DNA of 64,000 bases from Neisseria dentiae. GTDB lineage: Bacteria; Pseudomonadota; Gammaproteobacteria; Burkholderiales; Neisseriaceae. Numbering within the stretch: the stretch's first letter is position 1; every line of letters starts with the position of its first letter. The notes beneath the pieces were generated by a model that had not been told where the DNA came from, did no database searches, and saw only the letters and a list, made by a program, of their open reading frames with translations. Position numbers and translations under genes: made by a program. Below, in pieces: positions 24,063 through 32,448 of this stretch. Location of the stretch: positions 2,691,931 to 2,755,930 of the forward strand of contig NZ_CP059570.1 in assembly GCF_014055005.1 (NCBI RefSeq), given 5' to 3'.

Positions 24063-24098
24063 AAACCCGTGTATGAACGCATACACGGGTTTTCTTTT
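24063..24098 (+). terminator. Terminator of the tRNA cluster
   Basis: AAACCCGTGTATG (24063-24075), loop AACG, exact complement at 24080-24092, then TCTTTT. Confidence 0.9.
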
Positions 24099-24234
24099 GT
24101 ATTCCTGCTTTTCAGACGGCCTAAACGGCTTGCAAAGGCCTCAGGCCGTCTGAAAATGCCGTTGTGTGCCCGCTTTCCCAAAACGCGCCGCTTCGGTATC
24201 ATTTGGGCATCTTAAATCCTTTTCAGAAAGCCGC

Positions 24235-24747
24235 ATGATGAGCAACTGGCCTTTGCCTGCTTTTGAACACAAAATCTGCCCGCCCGAAGAGTTGGCTGCG
24301 CGCATCGCCGGGCTGCCGCGCCCGCTGGTGTTTACCAACGGCTGTTTCGATATCCTGCACCGAGGCCATGTCACTTATCTGGCGCAGGCGCGGGAAACGG
24401 GGGCGGCGCTGGTGTTGGCGCTGAATACCGATGCTTCGGTCAGGCGGCAGGGGAAAGGCAGCGACCGTCCGATTAACGCGCTCGAAAACCGTGCCGCCGT
24501 GGCCGCCGCATTGGCCTGTGTGGACGTGGTTACCTGGTTCGACGACGATACGCCCGCCGCATTGATAGAGGCCGTCAAGCCCGATATTCTGGTTAAAGGC
24601 GGCGACTGGCCGGTGGAAAAAATCGTGGGTGCGACGGAAACGCTCGCGCGCGGCGGCAAGGTGTATTCGATTCCGTTTCTGCACCAAACGTCCACCACCC
24701 AAACGCTGGCGAAAATCCGCGCCGCAGAGGGGGCGGGGCAGAAATGA
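24235..24747 (+). CDS. hldC: Heptose-1-phosphate adenylyltransferase (HldC/RfaE2)
   Basis: 170 residues. It transfers AMP to D-glycero-D-manno-heptose 1-phosphate in ADP-heptose synthesis for lipooligosaccharide. The nucleotidyltransferase motif is visible as TNGCFDILHRGHVTYL (His42-His45), followed by ALNTDASVRRQGKGSDRP. In E. coli this is half of HldE; here it is separate from the kinase. Start ATG 24235 or 24238. Its stop overlaps the next start as ATGA, so it heads a coupled three-gene unit. gmhA of the same pathway is at 43342-43935. Confidence 0.93.
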   Translation: MMSNWPLPAFEHKICPPEELAARIAGLPRPLVFTNGCFDILHRGHVTYLAQARETGAALVLALNTDASVRRQGKGSDRPINALENRAAVAAALACVDVVTWFDDDTPAALIEAVKPDILVKGGDWPVEKIVGATETLARGGKVYSIPFLHQTSTTQTLAKIRAAEGAGQK

Positions 24748-26492
24748 TGCCGCTCAAACCGCAGCATTGGAAGCTGCTTGCCGCACTTTCAGACGGCCTG
24801 CCGCAACATGTTTCGGCGTTGGGTTTGGCCGCCGGTGTGAGGCCGCAGCAGATTAACGGATTGTGGCAGCAGATGCCGCCCCATATCCGCGGCCTGCTGC
24901 GCCAGCACGACGGCCAATGGCGGCTGGTGCGCCCGCTGGCGGTGTTCAACGAAGAACAGTTGCGGCAAATCGGTGCGCAACACGGTTTTCAGACGGCCTT
25001 GTATCACGAATGCACATCCAGCAACGATATTGTTTTAGAAGCCGCCAAAGCCTCGCCGCAGCAAGCTCACGGCTTGCTGGTATTGGCGCACAGCCAGAGC
25101 AAAGGGCGCGGCAGGCAGGGCAAAGTGTGGCAAAACCGTTTGGGCGAATGCCTGATGTTCAGCTTCGGCAGTGTGTTTGAGCAAGCACAGCACGAATTAG
25201 GCGCGCTCGCCCCTGTTGTGGCTTTGGCCTGCCATACCGCTTTAACCAAGCTCGGCGTGCCCGCGCAAATCAAATGGCCGAACGATTTGGTGGTGGGGCG
25301 GAACAAGCTCGGCGGCATCTTGATCGAAACCGTGCGCAGCGGCGGCAAAACCGTTGCCGTGATAGGCATAGGCATCAATTTCGTGCTGCCCAAAGAAGTG
25401 GAAGATGCCGTTTCGGTGCAGGCGGCGGTTTCCGCCGGCGCACAGCCTGTGAGTGCCGCCGCGTTGCTGTCTGCCTTGCTGGGCGAACTCGAAACCGTGC
25501 TCGGCCGTTACAGGCAGCACGGGTTCGCCCCGTTTCTGGCGGCATATCAGGCCGCCAACCGCGACCACAACCGCCCCGTGCGCCTGCTGCAAAACGGCGA
25601 AACCGTTTATGAAGGTGTGGCGGCAGGCATTACCGAGCAGGGCGCTTTGCGGCTGCAAACCGAAAGCGGCGAGCGTATCGTGGTGAGCGGCGAAATCAGC
25701 CTGCGCCCCGGCGACAACCCGCTCCCCGTTCAGACGGCCGCAACAGAAAAATACCTGCTGCTCGACGGTGGTAACAGCCAGTTGAAATGGGCATGGGTGG
25801 AAAACGGCAGCATCGTTCACACCGGCCGCGCACCCTACCGCGATTTGGCTCTGCTCGGCACAGAATGGCAGGAGCGCGGCGGAAGTGATGTGCGCATCGT
25901 CGGCAGCGCCGTGTGCGGCGAAACCAAAAAAGCCCAAGCCGCCGCGCAATTGCCGCAACCGGTCGAGTGGCTGTCTTCCATGCCGCAGGCGTTGGGCATA
26001 CGCAACCATTACCGCAATCACACCGAGCACGGTGCCGACCGCTGGTTTAACGCGCTGGGCAGCCGCCGTTTCACACAAAACGCCTGTGTCGTGGTCAGCT
26101 GCGGCACCGCCGTAACGGTGGACGCACTCACCGACGACAACCACTATCTCGGCGGCACCATCATGCCGGGCTTCCACTTGATGAAAGAAGCCATGGCTGC
26201 GAAAACCGCCAACCTCAACCGCCCGATAGGGCGCGTGTATCCCTTTCCTACCACCACCGCCAACGCGCTGGCCAGCGGCATGATGGACGCCGTCTGCGGG
26301 TCGGTATTGCTGATGCACGCGCGGCTGCGCGAAAAAGTGGGCGCAGGCAAACCCGTCGATCTGATTATCACGGGCGGCGGCGCGCCCAAAGTAGTGCAGG
26401 CTTTGCCAGTGTCATTTGTTTTGGACAATACTGTTAAAATTGTAGATAATCTCGTTATTTACGGCTTACTTAACTGGATACAACAACAATGA
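24744..26492 (+). CDS. birA/coaX: Fused biotin-protein ligase and type III pantothenate kinase (BirA-CoaX)
   Basis: 582 residues. N-terminal winged helix (about 1-60), biotin ligase catalytic domain with SKGRGRQGK at 118-126 and KWPNDLVVGRNKLGGILIE, a small BirA C-terminal domain to about 325, then a CoaX kinase from about residue 335 with the acetate-kinase-fold phosphate loop DGGNSQLKW (340-348), a second GTAVTVDALT motif and a third GGGAPKVV. One polypeptide biotinylates acetyl-CoA carboxylase and starts CoA synthesis. The fusion is known from Neisseria. Starts within the hldC stop; ends within the start of the SPOR gene. Confidence 0.94.
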   Translation: MMPLKPQHWKLLAALSDGLPQHVSALGLAAGVRPQQINGLWQQMPPHIRGLLRQHDGQWRLVRPLAVFNEEQLRQIGAQHGFQTALYHECTSSNDIVLEAAKASPQQAHGLLVLAHSQSKGRGRQGKVWQNRLGECLMFSFGSVFEQAQHELGALAPVVALACHTALTKLGVPAQIKWPNDLVVGRNKLGGILIETVRSGGKTVAVIGIGINFVLPKEVEDAVSVQAAVSAGAQPVSAAALLSALLGELETVLGRYRQHGFAPFLAAYQAANRDHNRPVRLLQNGETVYEGVAAGITEQGALRLQTESGERIVVSGEISLRPGDNPLPVQTAATEKYLLLDGGNSQLKWAWVENGSIVHTGRAPYRDLALLGTEWQERGGSDVRIVGSAVCGETKKAQAAAQLPQPVEWLSSMPQALGIRNHYRNHTEHGADRWFNALGSRRFTQNACVVVSCGTAVTVDALTDDNHYLGGTIMPGFHLMKEAMAAKTANLNRPIGRVYPFPTTTANALASGMMDAVCGSVLLMHARLREKVGAGKPVDLIITGGGAPKVVQALPVSFVLDNTVKIVDNLVIYGLLNWIQQQ

Positions 26493-27391
26493 AATGGCTA
26501 TTTGCCGTGCTGGTGGCGTTAAACATCATCGTTTTTGGAGGAATGGTTGCCAGCCGCGTCGCAGAAAAACAAAGAAATGCCTCCGTGCCCGCGCAGAGTG
26601 TGGGCGTTCCGCAACAACAACAGCTGCCGGCGGCTCCGGTAGAAATTTTACGCCCGGCAGAGGTTTCCACGCCCGAATGGGTTGCCGTGCCGCCGCCGGT
26701 TGCCGCCGCTTCGGCCGCTTCCGAACCCGAAAGCGAAGAAGCACGTTTGGCACGGGAGAAGGCGGAGCAGGAAGCCAAAGAAAAAGAGGCTAAAGAGCTG
26801 GAGGAAAAAGCCCGGAAAGAGCGCGAAGAAAAGGCCAAGCGTGAGCAGTTGGAAAAAGAAAAAGCCAAACGCGAACAGGAGCAAAAAGCCGCCGAAGCCA
26901 AAAAAGAAAGCAGCCAATGCATCTCTTCCGCATCGGTAACGCTTAACGAAGACGATTACCACCGCATCAAAGGGTTGTTGCGCCAGTGGCCGCACGCCGC
27001 TTCGCGCACGGTTGAAAAACGCAATGCTTCCGGCGAGGCCGGCCAAGTGCAGAAAACCTACCGCGTGCTGGTTTCGGCAGACGGCGATGCCGCAGCCATG
27101 CTCGAAAGCCTGGCAGCCAAAGGATTCAGCGGCAGTATTTACGAAGGCAGCATCAGCGTGGGCGTTACCGGCAGCCGTTCCGCCGCCCAAGTGCTGATTT
27201 CGCGCCTGGCGACCGCAGGTTTCGGCGGCACCCGTATTCACGAGCAGGAAGAGCGCAGCGCTTCTTCAGGGGGCAGCCTGAGCGTGGCCAAAATGCAGGT
27301 AACGTTTATGGATGTGGACGATAAATCGGCGCAGGAAATCCAAAAGGTGGTTTCACGCTACGGCAAACTGAACCGCAGGGCGTGCAGATAA
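26489..27391 (+). CDS. SPOR-domain membrane protein
   Basis: 300 residues. One transmembrane helix at 1-22 (MKWLFAVLVALNIIVFGGMV), a Pro/Ala-rich stretch, a strongly charged Glu/Lys/Arg region at about 82-145 likely to form a long helix or coiled coil, then a C-terminal SPOR-like domain (about 190-255, KTYRVLVSADGDAAAMLESL to ATAGFGGTRI) and a short tail. SPOR domains bind denuded peptidoglycan at division sites, so a septal role is likely. The start overlaps the coaX stop; coupling to cofactor genes is conserved in Neisseria but unexplained. Confidence 0.8.
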   Translation: MKWLFAVLVALNIIVFGGMVASRVAEKQRNASVPAQSVGVPQQQQLPAAPVEILRPAEVSTPEWVAVPPPVAAASAASEPESEEARLAREKAEQEAKEKEAKELEEKARKEREEKAKREQLEKEKAKREQEQKAAEAKKESSQCISSASVTLNEDDYHRIKGLLRQWPHAASRTVEKRNASGEAGQVQKTYRVLVSADGDAAAMLESLAAKGFSGSIYEGSISVGVTGSRSAAQVLISRLATAGFGGTRIHEQEERSASSGGSLSVAKMQVTFMDVDDKSAQEIQKVVSRYGKLNRRACR

Positions 27392-27415
27392 GGAAACGGG
27401 TGTTTTGCCCGGCGG

Positions 27416-27448
27416 CAAAAATACCCGGGTGTTGCCCGGGTATTTTTT
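27416..27448 (+). terminator. Terminator of the hldC-birA/coaX-SPOR unit
   Basis: AAAAATACCCGGG pairs with CCCGGGTATTTTTT around TGTTG, 25 bases after the SPOR gene. Confidence 0.88.
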
Positions 27449-27593
27449 ACGGCGTTTGTTACGAAAAACGGGCGGAAACCCTTGCAAAACCCGTTCTGGC
27501 CGTCTGAAATACCCAACCGCCGTCATGCTCTGATTAAGCCCGGGCATTACGCAAATGTTTTCAAGGATGATATGGATTTTGCAAAAACCGCAA

Positions 27594-27622
27594 GCCGTCT
27601 GAAAAAAGTTTTCAGACGGCCT
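27594..27622. terminator. Inverted uptake-sequence pair downstream of zupT
   Basis: GCCGTCTGAAAA (27594-27605) and its complement (27609-27620), 35 bases beyond the zupT stop on the minus strand. Confidence 0.6.
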
Positions 27623-27656
27623 GTTTTTCAATCCACCAAAAGCAGCGGGTGCGTGC

Positions 27657-28466
27657 CTACCAATTGAACAATACCAAACTCAAGGCAATCACCGCCATGC
27701 CCGAAGTCAGGCCGTATACCGTTTCGTGGCCGTCTGAATAACGTTTGGCGGCCGGCAGCAGCTCGTCCAACGCCAAAAACACCATCACGCCGGCGATCAG
27801 GCCGAAGATGGCACCGAATACGGCATCAGAAAGAAAAGGCTTCAGCACAAAATAACCCAGCAAAGCTCCCAGCGGTTCGGCCAAGCCCGAAACCAGGCAG
27901 GCGGCAACCGTTAAGGCTTTGTTGCGGGTGGCGAAATAAACCGGTGCGGCTATCGAGATGCCTTCGGGAATATTGTGGACGGCAATCGCCAATGCCAGCG
28001 GCGTGCCCACGGCAGGGTTTTCCAGCGTGGCGAAAAAAGTGGCCAACCCTTCGGGAAAATTGTGGGCGGTGATGGCGAATGCCGTCATCAAACCCACCCG
28101 GGCGATGTGGTGGCGCGATTTTTCGTGAAATTCGGGGTCGTGTGCATCTAGGGTGTCGTGCGGGTTGGGTACCAAACGGTCGATTAAGGCAACCGCCCCC
28201 AACCCCGCCAAAAAAGCGAAAGTGGCGGCGGCAAAGCCTATGCTTTGCCCGTAGGTCGCGGTAAAAGCCTGTTGTGATTTGGAAAATATTTCGGTGAGCG
28301 ACACGTAAACCATCGCACCGCCCGCAAACGCCAACCCAAACGAGAGCATACGCGGGTTGGGTGTTTTCGATAAAAACACCAACACGCTGCCCAGCACCGT
28401 CGCCAGCCCGGCGGCCAAGGTGATGCCGAACGCCACCGTTAGATTTTGCAGGGTAACCGCAATCAT
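27657..28466 (-). CDS. zupT: ZIP-family metal transporter ZupT
   Basis: 269 residues, eight membrane helices. The paired metal-site motifs HNFPEG (His135-Glu139) and HNIPEG (His164-Glu168) define the ZIP/ZupT group, which imports Zn(II) and also Fe(II) and Mn(II). A His/Asp-rich cytoplasmic loop (NPHDTLDAHDPEFHEKSRHH) may bind metal. A Fur-like palindrome lies about 50 bases upstream. Confidence 0.94.
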   Translation of the reverse strand: MIAVTLQNLTVAFGITLAAGLATVLGSVLVFLSKTPNPRMLSFGLAFAGGAMVYVSLTEIFSKSQQAFTATYGQSIGFAAATFAFLAGLGAVALIDRLVPNPHDTLDAHDPEFHEKSRHHIARVGLMTAFAITAHNFPEGLATFFATLENPAVGTPLALAIAVHNIPEGISIAAPVYFATRNKALTVAACLVSGLAEPLGALLGYFVLKPFLSDAVFGAIFGLIAGVMVFLALDELLPAAKRYSDGHETVYGLTSGMAVIALSLVLFNW

Positions 28467-28515
28467 CGCATCGACTCTGACTATAAAAAAGCAAGCCTAC
28501 CATTTTTCACCAAAA

Positions 28516-28528
28516 GAGAATAGTTCTC
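28516..28528 (-). promoter_or_regulatory. Fur-like palindrome upstream of zupT
   Basis: GAGAATAGTTCTC is a perfect inverted repeat around TAG, close to Fur half-sites (GATAAT/ATTATC and the GAGAAT variants). It is 50 bases upstream of zupT and 70 upstream of the divergent pdxA. Confidence 0.4.
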
Positions 28529-28597
28529 AAACGGAAATTTCTGCAAGAATGGGCTAAAATAGCAGGCCGCCCCATTGATTCTGATTAAGGAAACAAA

Positions 28598-29578
28598 ATG
28601 CCCCTGCCCGTTATTGCCGTTACATCCGGAGAACCCTCAGGTATCGGCCCCGATATCTGCCTCGACCTGCCCGCCGCCGAGCTGCCCTGCCGCTTAGTGG
28701 TGCTGGGCGATAAAACCCTGTTGCAGGCGCGTGCCGACCAATTGGGCAAAGCCGTTGTTTTGCAAGATTTCAACCCGGCAGCCGGGCAGCAGGAAGGTGT
28801 GTTGGAGGTGCTGCATATTCCTTTGAAAGCCCCGTGCGAAGCAGGCCGTCTGAACGTTGAAAACGCCGCTTATGTGCTCGAACTGCTCGATACCGCCTAC
28901 AACGGCATTCAAAACGGCACATTCGCCGCCATGGTAACCGCGCCGCTGCACAAAGGCATCATCAATGATGCCGGCGTGCCTTTTTCAGGCCACACCGAAT
29001 ATCTGGCCGAAAAAAGCGGTACGGGGCAGGTGGCGATGATGCTGGCGGGCGGCGGTTTGCGTGTGGCGCTGGCCACCACCCATCTGCCGTTGAAAGACGT
29101 GGCCGCCGCCATCACCCGGCCGCAGCTCGAATCGGTGGCGCAAATCGTACACCGCGATCTGCAAAAAAAATTCGGCATCGCCGCACCGCGCATTTTGGTG
29201 GCGGGGCTGAACCCCCACGCGGGAGAGGGCGGCCATCTCGGGCATGAAGAAATCGACATCATCGCCCCCGCGCTGAACAACCTGCGCGCGCAAGGCATAG
29301 ATGTGCGCGGCCCTTATCCCGCCGATACCCTGTTCCAGCCGTTTATGCTGAAAGACGCCGATGCCGTGTTAACCATGTATCACGATCAGGGCCTGCCCGT
29401 GTTGAAATACGCCAGCTTCGGCAAAGGCGTAAACATTACGCTGGGCCTGCCGTTCGTACGCACATCGGTCGATCACGGCACCGCACTCGATTTGGCGGGT
29501 ACAGGCAAAGCCGATTCAGGCAGCCTGATGGTGGCGGTGGACACCGCGCTGGAAATGGCGCACCATAACAACCGTTGA
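28598..29578 (+). CDS. pdxA: 4-hydroxythreonine-4-phosphate dehydrogenase PdxA
   Basis: 326 residues. It oxidises 4-hydroxythreonine phosphate in the DXP-dependent vitamin B6 pathway. TSGEPSGIGPDICLDL start, PLHKGIINDAGVPFSGHTEY, LNPHAGEGGHLGHEEI and MYHDQGLPVLKY (metal ligands and active site) are present. AAGGAAAC precedes the ATG. An uptake word lies within the gene near 28842-28853. Confidence 0.97.
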   Translation: MPLPVIAVTSGEPSGIGPDICLDLPAAELPCRLVVLGDKTLLQARADQLGKAVVLQDFNPAAGQQEGVLEVLHIPLKAPCEAGRLNVENAAYVLELLDTAYNGIQNGTFAAMVTAPLHKGIINDAGVPFSGHTEYLAEKSGTGQVAMMLAGGGLRVALATTHLPLKDVAAAITRPQLESVAQIVHRDLQKKFGIAAPRILVAGLNPHAGEGGHLGHEEIDIIAPALNNLRAQGIDVRGPYPADTLFQPFMLKDADAVLTMYHDQGLPVLKYASFGKGVNITLGLPFVRTSVDHGTALDLAGTGKADSGSLMVAVDTALEMAHHNNR

Positions 29579-29596
29579 ATCTGAAAGGGCAACCTC

Positions 29597-29839
29597 ATGA
29601 CAGCAAACGGAAAACCCCCTGCCGACACGGGCAAAATCAAACCCCAGCCTTACGAGAGCTTTGAAGAGATTGAGCGCAAACGCGAAGAAGAAGCGCTGGC
29701 CGTCAACCCGCCGTTGAGCGAACGGCAGAAAGCCGTCGTGCGCGAACAGTCGGGCATCAACCCGATAGAGCAAACCGTGAACGATGCGTTAAAAGATGCC
29801 GGCGAAGTGCCGGAAACCGAACGCAGGCCGGAAAAATAA
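29597..29839 (+). CDS. Small hydrophilic protein of unknown function
   Basis: 80 residues, highly charged, no signal peptide or membrane segment. It reads MTANGKPPADTGKIKPQPYE, then an acidic/basic FEEIERKREEEALAVNPPLS and a tail ending ETERRPEK; Pro-rich ends suggest disorder. GAAAGGG precedes the ATG and the gene follows pdxA by 18 bases, probably in the same transcript. I do not recognise a family. It looks real from the ribosome binding site, codon usage and following terminator. Confidence 0.65.
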   Translation: MTANGKPPADTGKIKPQPYESFEEIERKREEEALAVNPPLSERQKAVVREQSGINPIEQTVNDALKDAGEVPETERRPEK

Positions 29840-29857
29840 ACGCAAGGTTTTCAACCC

Positions 29858-29883
29858 GGCCGTCTGAAATATTTCAGACGGCC
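29858..29883. terminator. Perfect 26-base uptake-sequence palindrome
   Basis: GGCCGTCTGAAAT and its exact complement abut without a gap, forming an uninterrupted palindrome 18 bases after the small gene. Confidence 0.6.
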
Positions 29884-29886
29884 TCC

Positions 29887-29917
29887 TTGCGCACACACGC
29901 CCCGAAACCGCTATAAT
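29887..29917 (+). promoter_or_regulatory. Putative promoter of the carbonic anhydrase gene
   Basis: TATAAT at 29912-29917, 33 bases before the ATG. The best -35 is TTGCGC at 29887-29892 with a long 19-base spacer. Confidence 0.45.
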
Positions 29918-29950
29918 GGCCGCAAACCACACCATGAAACCGAACACGAC

Positions 29951-30529
29951 ATGAGCGAACTCGACCATATTTTAGACTTCAACCGGAAATTTGTAGATTC
30001 GGGCGAATACGCCCAATTTTTCACCAACAAATTCCCCGAGCGCGAGTTGGCGATACTATCGTGCATGGACGCGCGCATGGTCGAACTGCTGCCGCGTGCA
30101 CTGGGTTTGAAAAACGGCGATGCCAAACTGATTAAAAACGCCGGCGCCCTCGTTACCCACCCTTGGGGTTCGGTGATGCGCAGCCTGCTGGTGGCCGTGT
30201 TTGAGCTGAAGGTGAAAGAAATCATGGTAATCGCCCACTACGATTGCGGTATGCGCGGCCTCAGCCCCGGCACCTTTCTCAACCACGCCCACCAAAACGG
30301 CATCCCCGATGACCGCATCACCACCTTGCGCAATGCCGGCATCGACCTCGACGGCTGGCTCACCGGCTTCGACAACGTAGAAGAGAGCGTGCGCCACACT
30401 GTCGGCATCATCCGCCGCCACCCGCTGATGCCCGACAATGTTGCCGTTCACGGCCTCGTTATCCACCCCACCACCGGCAAGCTCACCGTGATTGTGGACG
30501 GTAAGGCCGAATGCCCCGTAGCACCTTAA
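29951..30529 (+). CDS. Beta-class carbonic anhydrase
   Basis: 192 residues. Zinc ligands Cys38 (in SCMDARM, with Asp40-Arg42 dyad), His96 and Cys99 (in AHYDCGM) identify the beta class. It interconverts CO2 and bicarbonate in the cytosol; no signal peptide. Followed after four bases by nadD, so the two are probably co-transcribed. It differs from the periplasmic alpha-class enzyme well known from N. gonorrhoeae. Confidence 0.92.
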   Translation: MSELDHILDFNRKFVDSGEYAQFFTNKFPERELAILSCMDARMVELLPRALGLKNGDAKLIKNAGALVTHPWGSVMRSLLVAVFELKVKEIMVIAHYDCGMRGLSPGTFLNHAHQNGIPDDRITTLRNAGIDLDGWLTGFDNVEESVRHTVGIIRRHPLMPDNVAVHGLVIHPTTGKLTVIVDGKAECPVAP

Positions 30530-30533
30530 GCTC

Positions 30534-31142
30534 ATGAAAAAAATCGGACTTTTCGGCGGCACTTTCGACCCGCCCCACAATGGCCACCTGCATATCGCCC
30601 GTGCTTTCGCCGACGAGTTGGGTTTGGACATGGTGGTTTTTCTGCCCGCAGGCGATCCCTACCACAAAGAAGAAAGCACCCGCACCCCCGCAAAACACCG
30701 GCTGGCGATGACCGAATTGGCCGTTGCCGCCGACAGCCGTTTCGCCGTCAGCGACTGCGACATCGTGCGCGAAGGTGCAACCTACACCTTCGACACCGTG
30801 CAAATTTTCCGCCAGCAGTTCCCCTCCGCCCAATTGTGGTGGCTGCTCGGCAGCGACAGCCTGCTCAAACTGCATACTTGGAAAAAATGGCAGACCCTGG
30901 TCAAACAAACCCACATCGCCGTTGCCGGCCGCTCCGGCGGCAATATCGCCCAAGCGCCGCAAGAGTTGCAAAGCTGGCTGGGGCAGGCCCTGCAAAACGG
31001 CAGCCTGAAACCGTTGCAGGCACCGCTGTGCGATATCAGTTCCACCGAAATCCGCCGCCGCCTGCATAACGGCGAAACCGCAGCGGGGCTGATAGACGGG
31101 TGTGTAGAAGCCTATATCAGGCAGCACGGTCTTTACCGCTAA
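30534..31142 (+). CDS. nadD: Nicotinate-nucleotide adenylyltransferase NadD
   Basis: 202 residues. It adenylates NaMN in NAD synthesis. GLFGGTFDPPHNGHLHIA contains the HxGH motif (His15-His18), and SSTEIRRRLHNGE near the C-terminus is the ISSTxIR motif. Upstream of rsfS as in many proteobacteria. Confidence 0.96.
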   Translation: MKKIGLFGGTFDPPHNGHLHIARAFADELGLDMVVFLPAGDPYHKEESTRTPAKHRLAMTELAVAADSRFAVSDCDIVREGATYTFDTVQIFRQQFPSAQLWWLLGSDSLLKLHTWKKWQTLVKQTHIAVAGRSGGNIAQAPQELQSWLGQALQNGSLKPLQAPLCDISSTEIRRRLHNGETAAGLIDGCVEAYIRQHGLYR

Positions 31143-31148
31143 CGATTT

Positions 31149-31200
31149 TTCAGACGGCCTTGTTTATTACTTATCGGCAACAAACCCCAGGCCGTCTGAA
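31149..31200. terminator. Uptake-sequence pair between nadD and rsfS
   Basis: TTCAGACGGCCT at 31149-31160 and AGGCCGTCTGAA at 31189-31200, complementary across 28 bases. Termination here would be partial at most if rsfS is co-transcribed. Confidence 0.45.
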
Positions 31201-31226
31201 CACTTTCAAATAAACAGGAAACAAAA

Positions 31227-31619
31227 ATGAACGAACAAGAATTGCAAGACTTGCAAAAAATGGTTGAAATCGCCGTGAACGCCCTTGAAGACATCAAAGG
31301 CAAAGACATCACCGTGCTCGAAACCCAAGAAAAAACCTCCCTGTTCGCCCGCATGATTATTGCCAGCGGCGACAGCAACCGCCAAGTCAAGGCGCTGGCC
31401 AACAACGTGGCCGTCGATTTAAAAGAAGCCGGCTTTGAAATTCTCGGCAGCGAAGGCCAAGACGGCGGCGAATGGGCGCTGGTTGACGCCGGCGATTTGG
31501 TGGTGCACGTTATGCTGCCCGCCGTGCGCGACTTTTACGACATCGACACCCTGTGGGGCGGCGAAAAACCCTCGTTCCACGCCGGCGCGCAAAAGCCCTG
31601 GCACGCGGCCGACAACTAA
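31227..31619 (+). CDS. rsfS: Ribosome silencing factor RsfS
   Basis: 130 residues. It binds L14 and blocks subunit joining under nutrient limitation. ALEDIKGKDITVLE and the WALVDAGDLVVHVMLPAVRD with FYDIDTLWG signature are clear. CAGGAAAC ribosome binding site. Confidence 0.95.
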   Translation: MNEQELQDLQKMVEIAVNALEDIKGKDITVLETQEKTSLFARMIIASGDSNRQVKALANNVAVDLKEAGFEILGSEGQDGGEWALVDAGDLVVHVMLPAVRDFYDIDTLWGGEKPSFHAGAQKPWHAADN

Positions 31620-31623
31620 TTCT

Positions 31624-31672
31624 AAAAAACATTTGCCGTCATCTCCCTGCGGGATGACGGCAAATGTTTTTT
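31624..31672 (+). terminator. Strong terminator after rsfS
   Basis: A perfect 20-base stem: 31624-31643 pairs with 31653-31672 around TCCCTGCGG, ending in T6. It is symmetric, so could act on both strands. Confidence 0.93.
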
Positions 31673-31899
31673 CCGGCAAACGCAAAGCGGAGCGGAGTTT
31701 TGCAAAAGTTTGAAACCGTATCCGCAGCCAAACGGGCGGCCGTCTGAAAAACCGTCCACACGGTTTCGGAATGCAAGTATGCGTAAGCATAAAACGGCCA
31801 AATACAGCTTGCGGTAAAAAAAAGTATAACGGCTTGCCCGCGATGCCTGCCGCTGGTTAAATTGCAGCAAGCATTTTTGCAACACCAGAGGTATCCGAA

Positions 31900-32289
31900 A
31901 TGAAAAACACACCGAAAACCCTGCTGCTTACCGGCATTATGGCGCTGTTTTCCGCCAGCGCGTTCGCCGCACCGCTGCCCGGTGAAATTTTCCAGCCGCG
32001 CGGCGCAGAAGTGGTTAAGGCCGACCGCGGAGAGAGCGGCGACTTCGAGGCCGAGTTTCATGTGAGCAGCAACGAAGCCAGCGTAGAAGGGCTGGCCAAC
32101 CAAGTGCGCGCCCACGCCCAGCGGCACGGCTTCAAAGTGGTGGAGTCCGACATCAAGCGCGACGATGCCGGCCTGAAATTCACACGCCGCAACCAAGAGC
32201 TGGAAGTTTCCATCGAGCGCAACGATTACGGCATCATCGAATACAAAGCCGATTTGGATGCGAAAAAACAAGCGCCCAAAAGCAAATAA
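31900..32289 (+). CDS. Secreted protein of unknown function
   Basis: 129 residues with a clear signal peptide (about 1-23, FSASAFA), then a charged, probably periplasmic domain: GEIFQPRGAEVVKADRGESG, VRAHAQRHGFKVVESDIKRD, and a Lys-rich end KKQAPKSK. No Cys and no membrane segment after cleavage. I do not recognise it; the alternation of charged and hydrophobic residues suggests a small alpha/beta domain. Stands alone between strong terminators. Confidence 0.75.
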   Translation: MKNTPKTLLLTGIMALFSASAFAAPLPGEIFQPRGAEVVKADRGESGDFEAEFHVSSNEASVEGLANQVRAHAQRHGFKVVESDIKRDDAGLKFTRRNQELEVSIERNDYGIIEYKADLDAKKQAPKSK

Positions 32290-32312
32290 ACCGGCAGAAA
32301 GATAATGTTGCA

Positions 32313-32341
32313 GGGCCGTCTGAAAGCATTTCAGACGGCCT
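32313..32341. terminator. Inverted uptake-sequence pair after the secreted protein
   Basis: GGCCGTCTGAAA and its complement (ending 32340) around GCA, 24 bases downstream of the stop. Confidence 0.65.
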
Positions 32342-32448
32342 GTGCGCATATTACGCACTAATACAATATTCATTACAGCGCGCTACATTTTTGCCGCAAT
32401 GTGCGTTAAAATCCGAAACGTTACGAAGTAAACGAAGGACACCAAACC

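Noticed and set aside
25242..26318. 358-codon frame on the minus strand inside birA/coaX
   Set aside because: Opposite a fully conserved enzyme; composition (His, Gly, Val runs) is typical of an antisense shadow.
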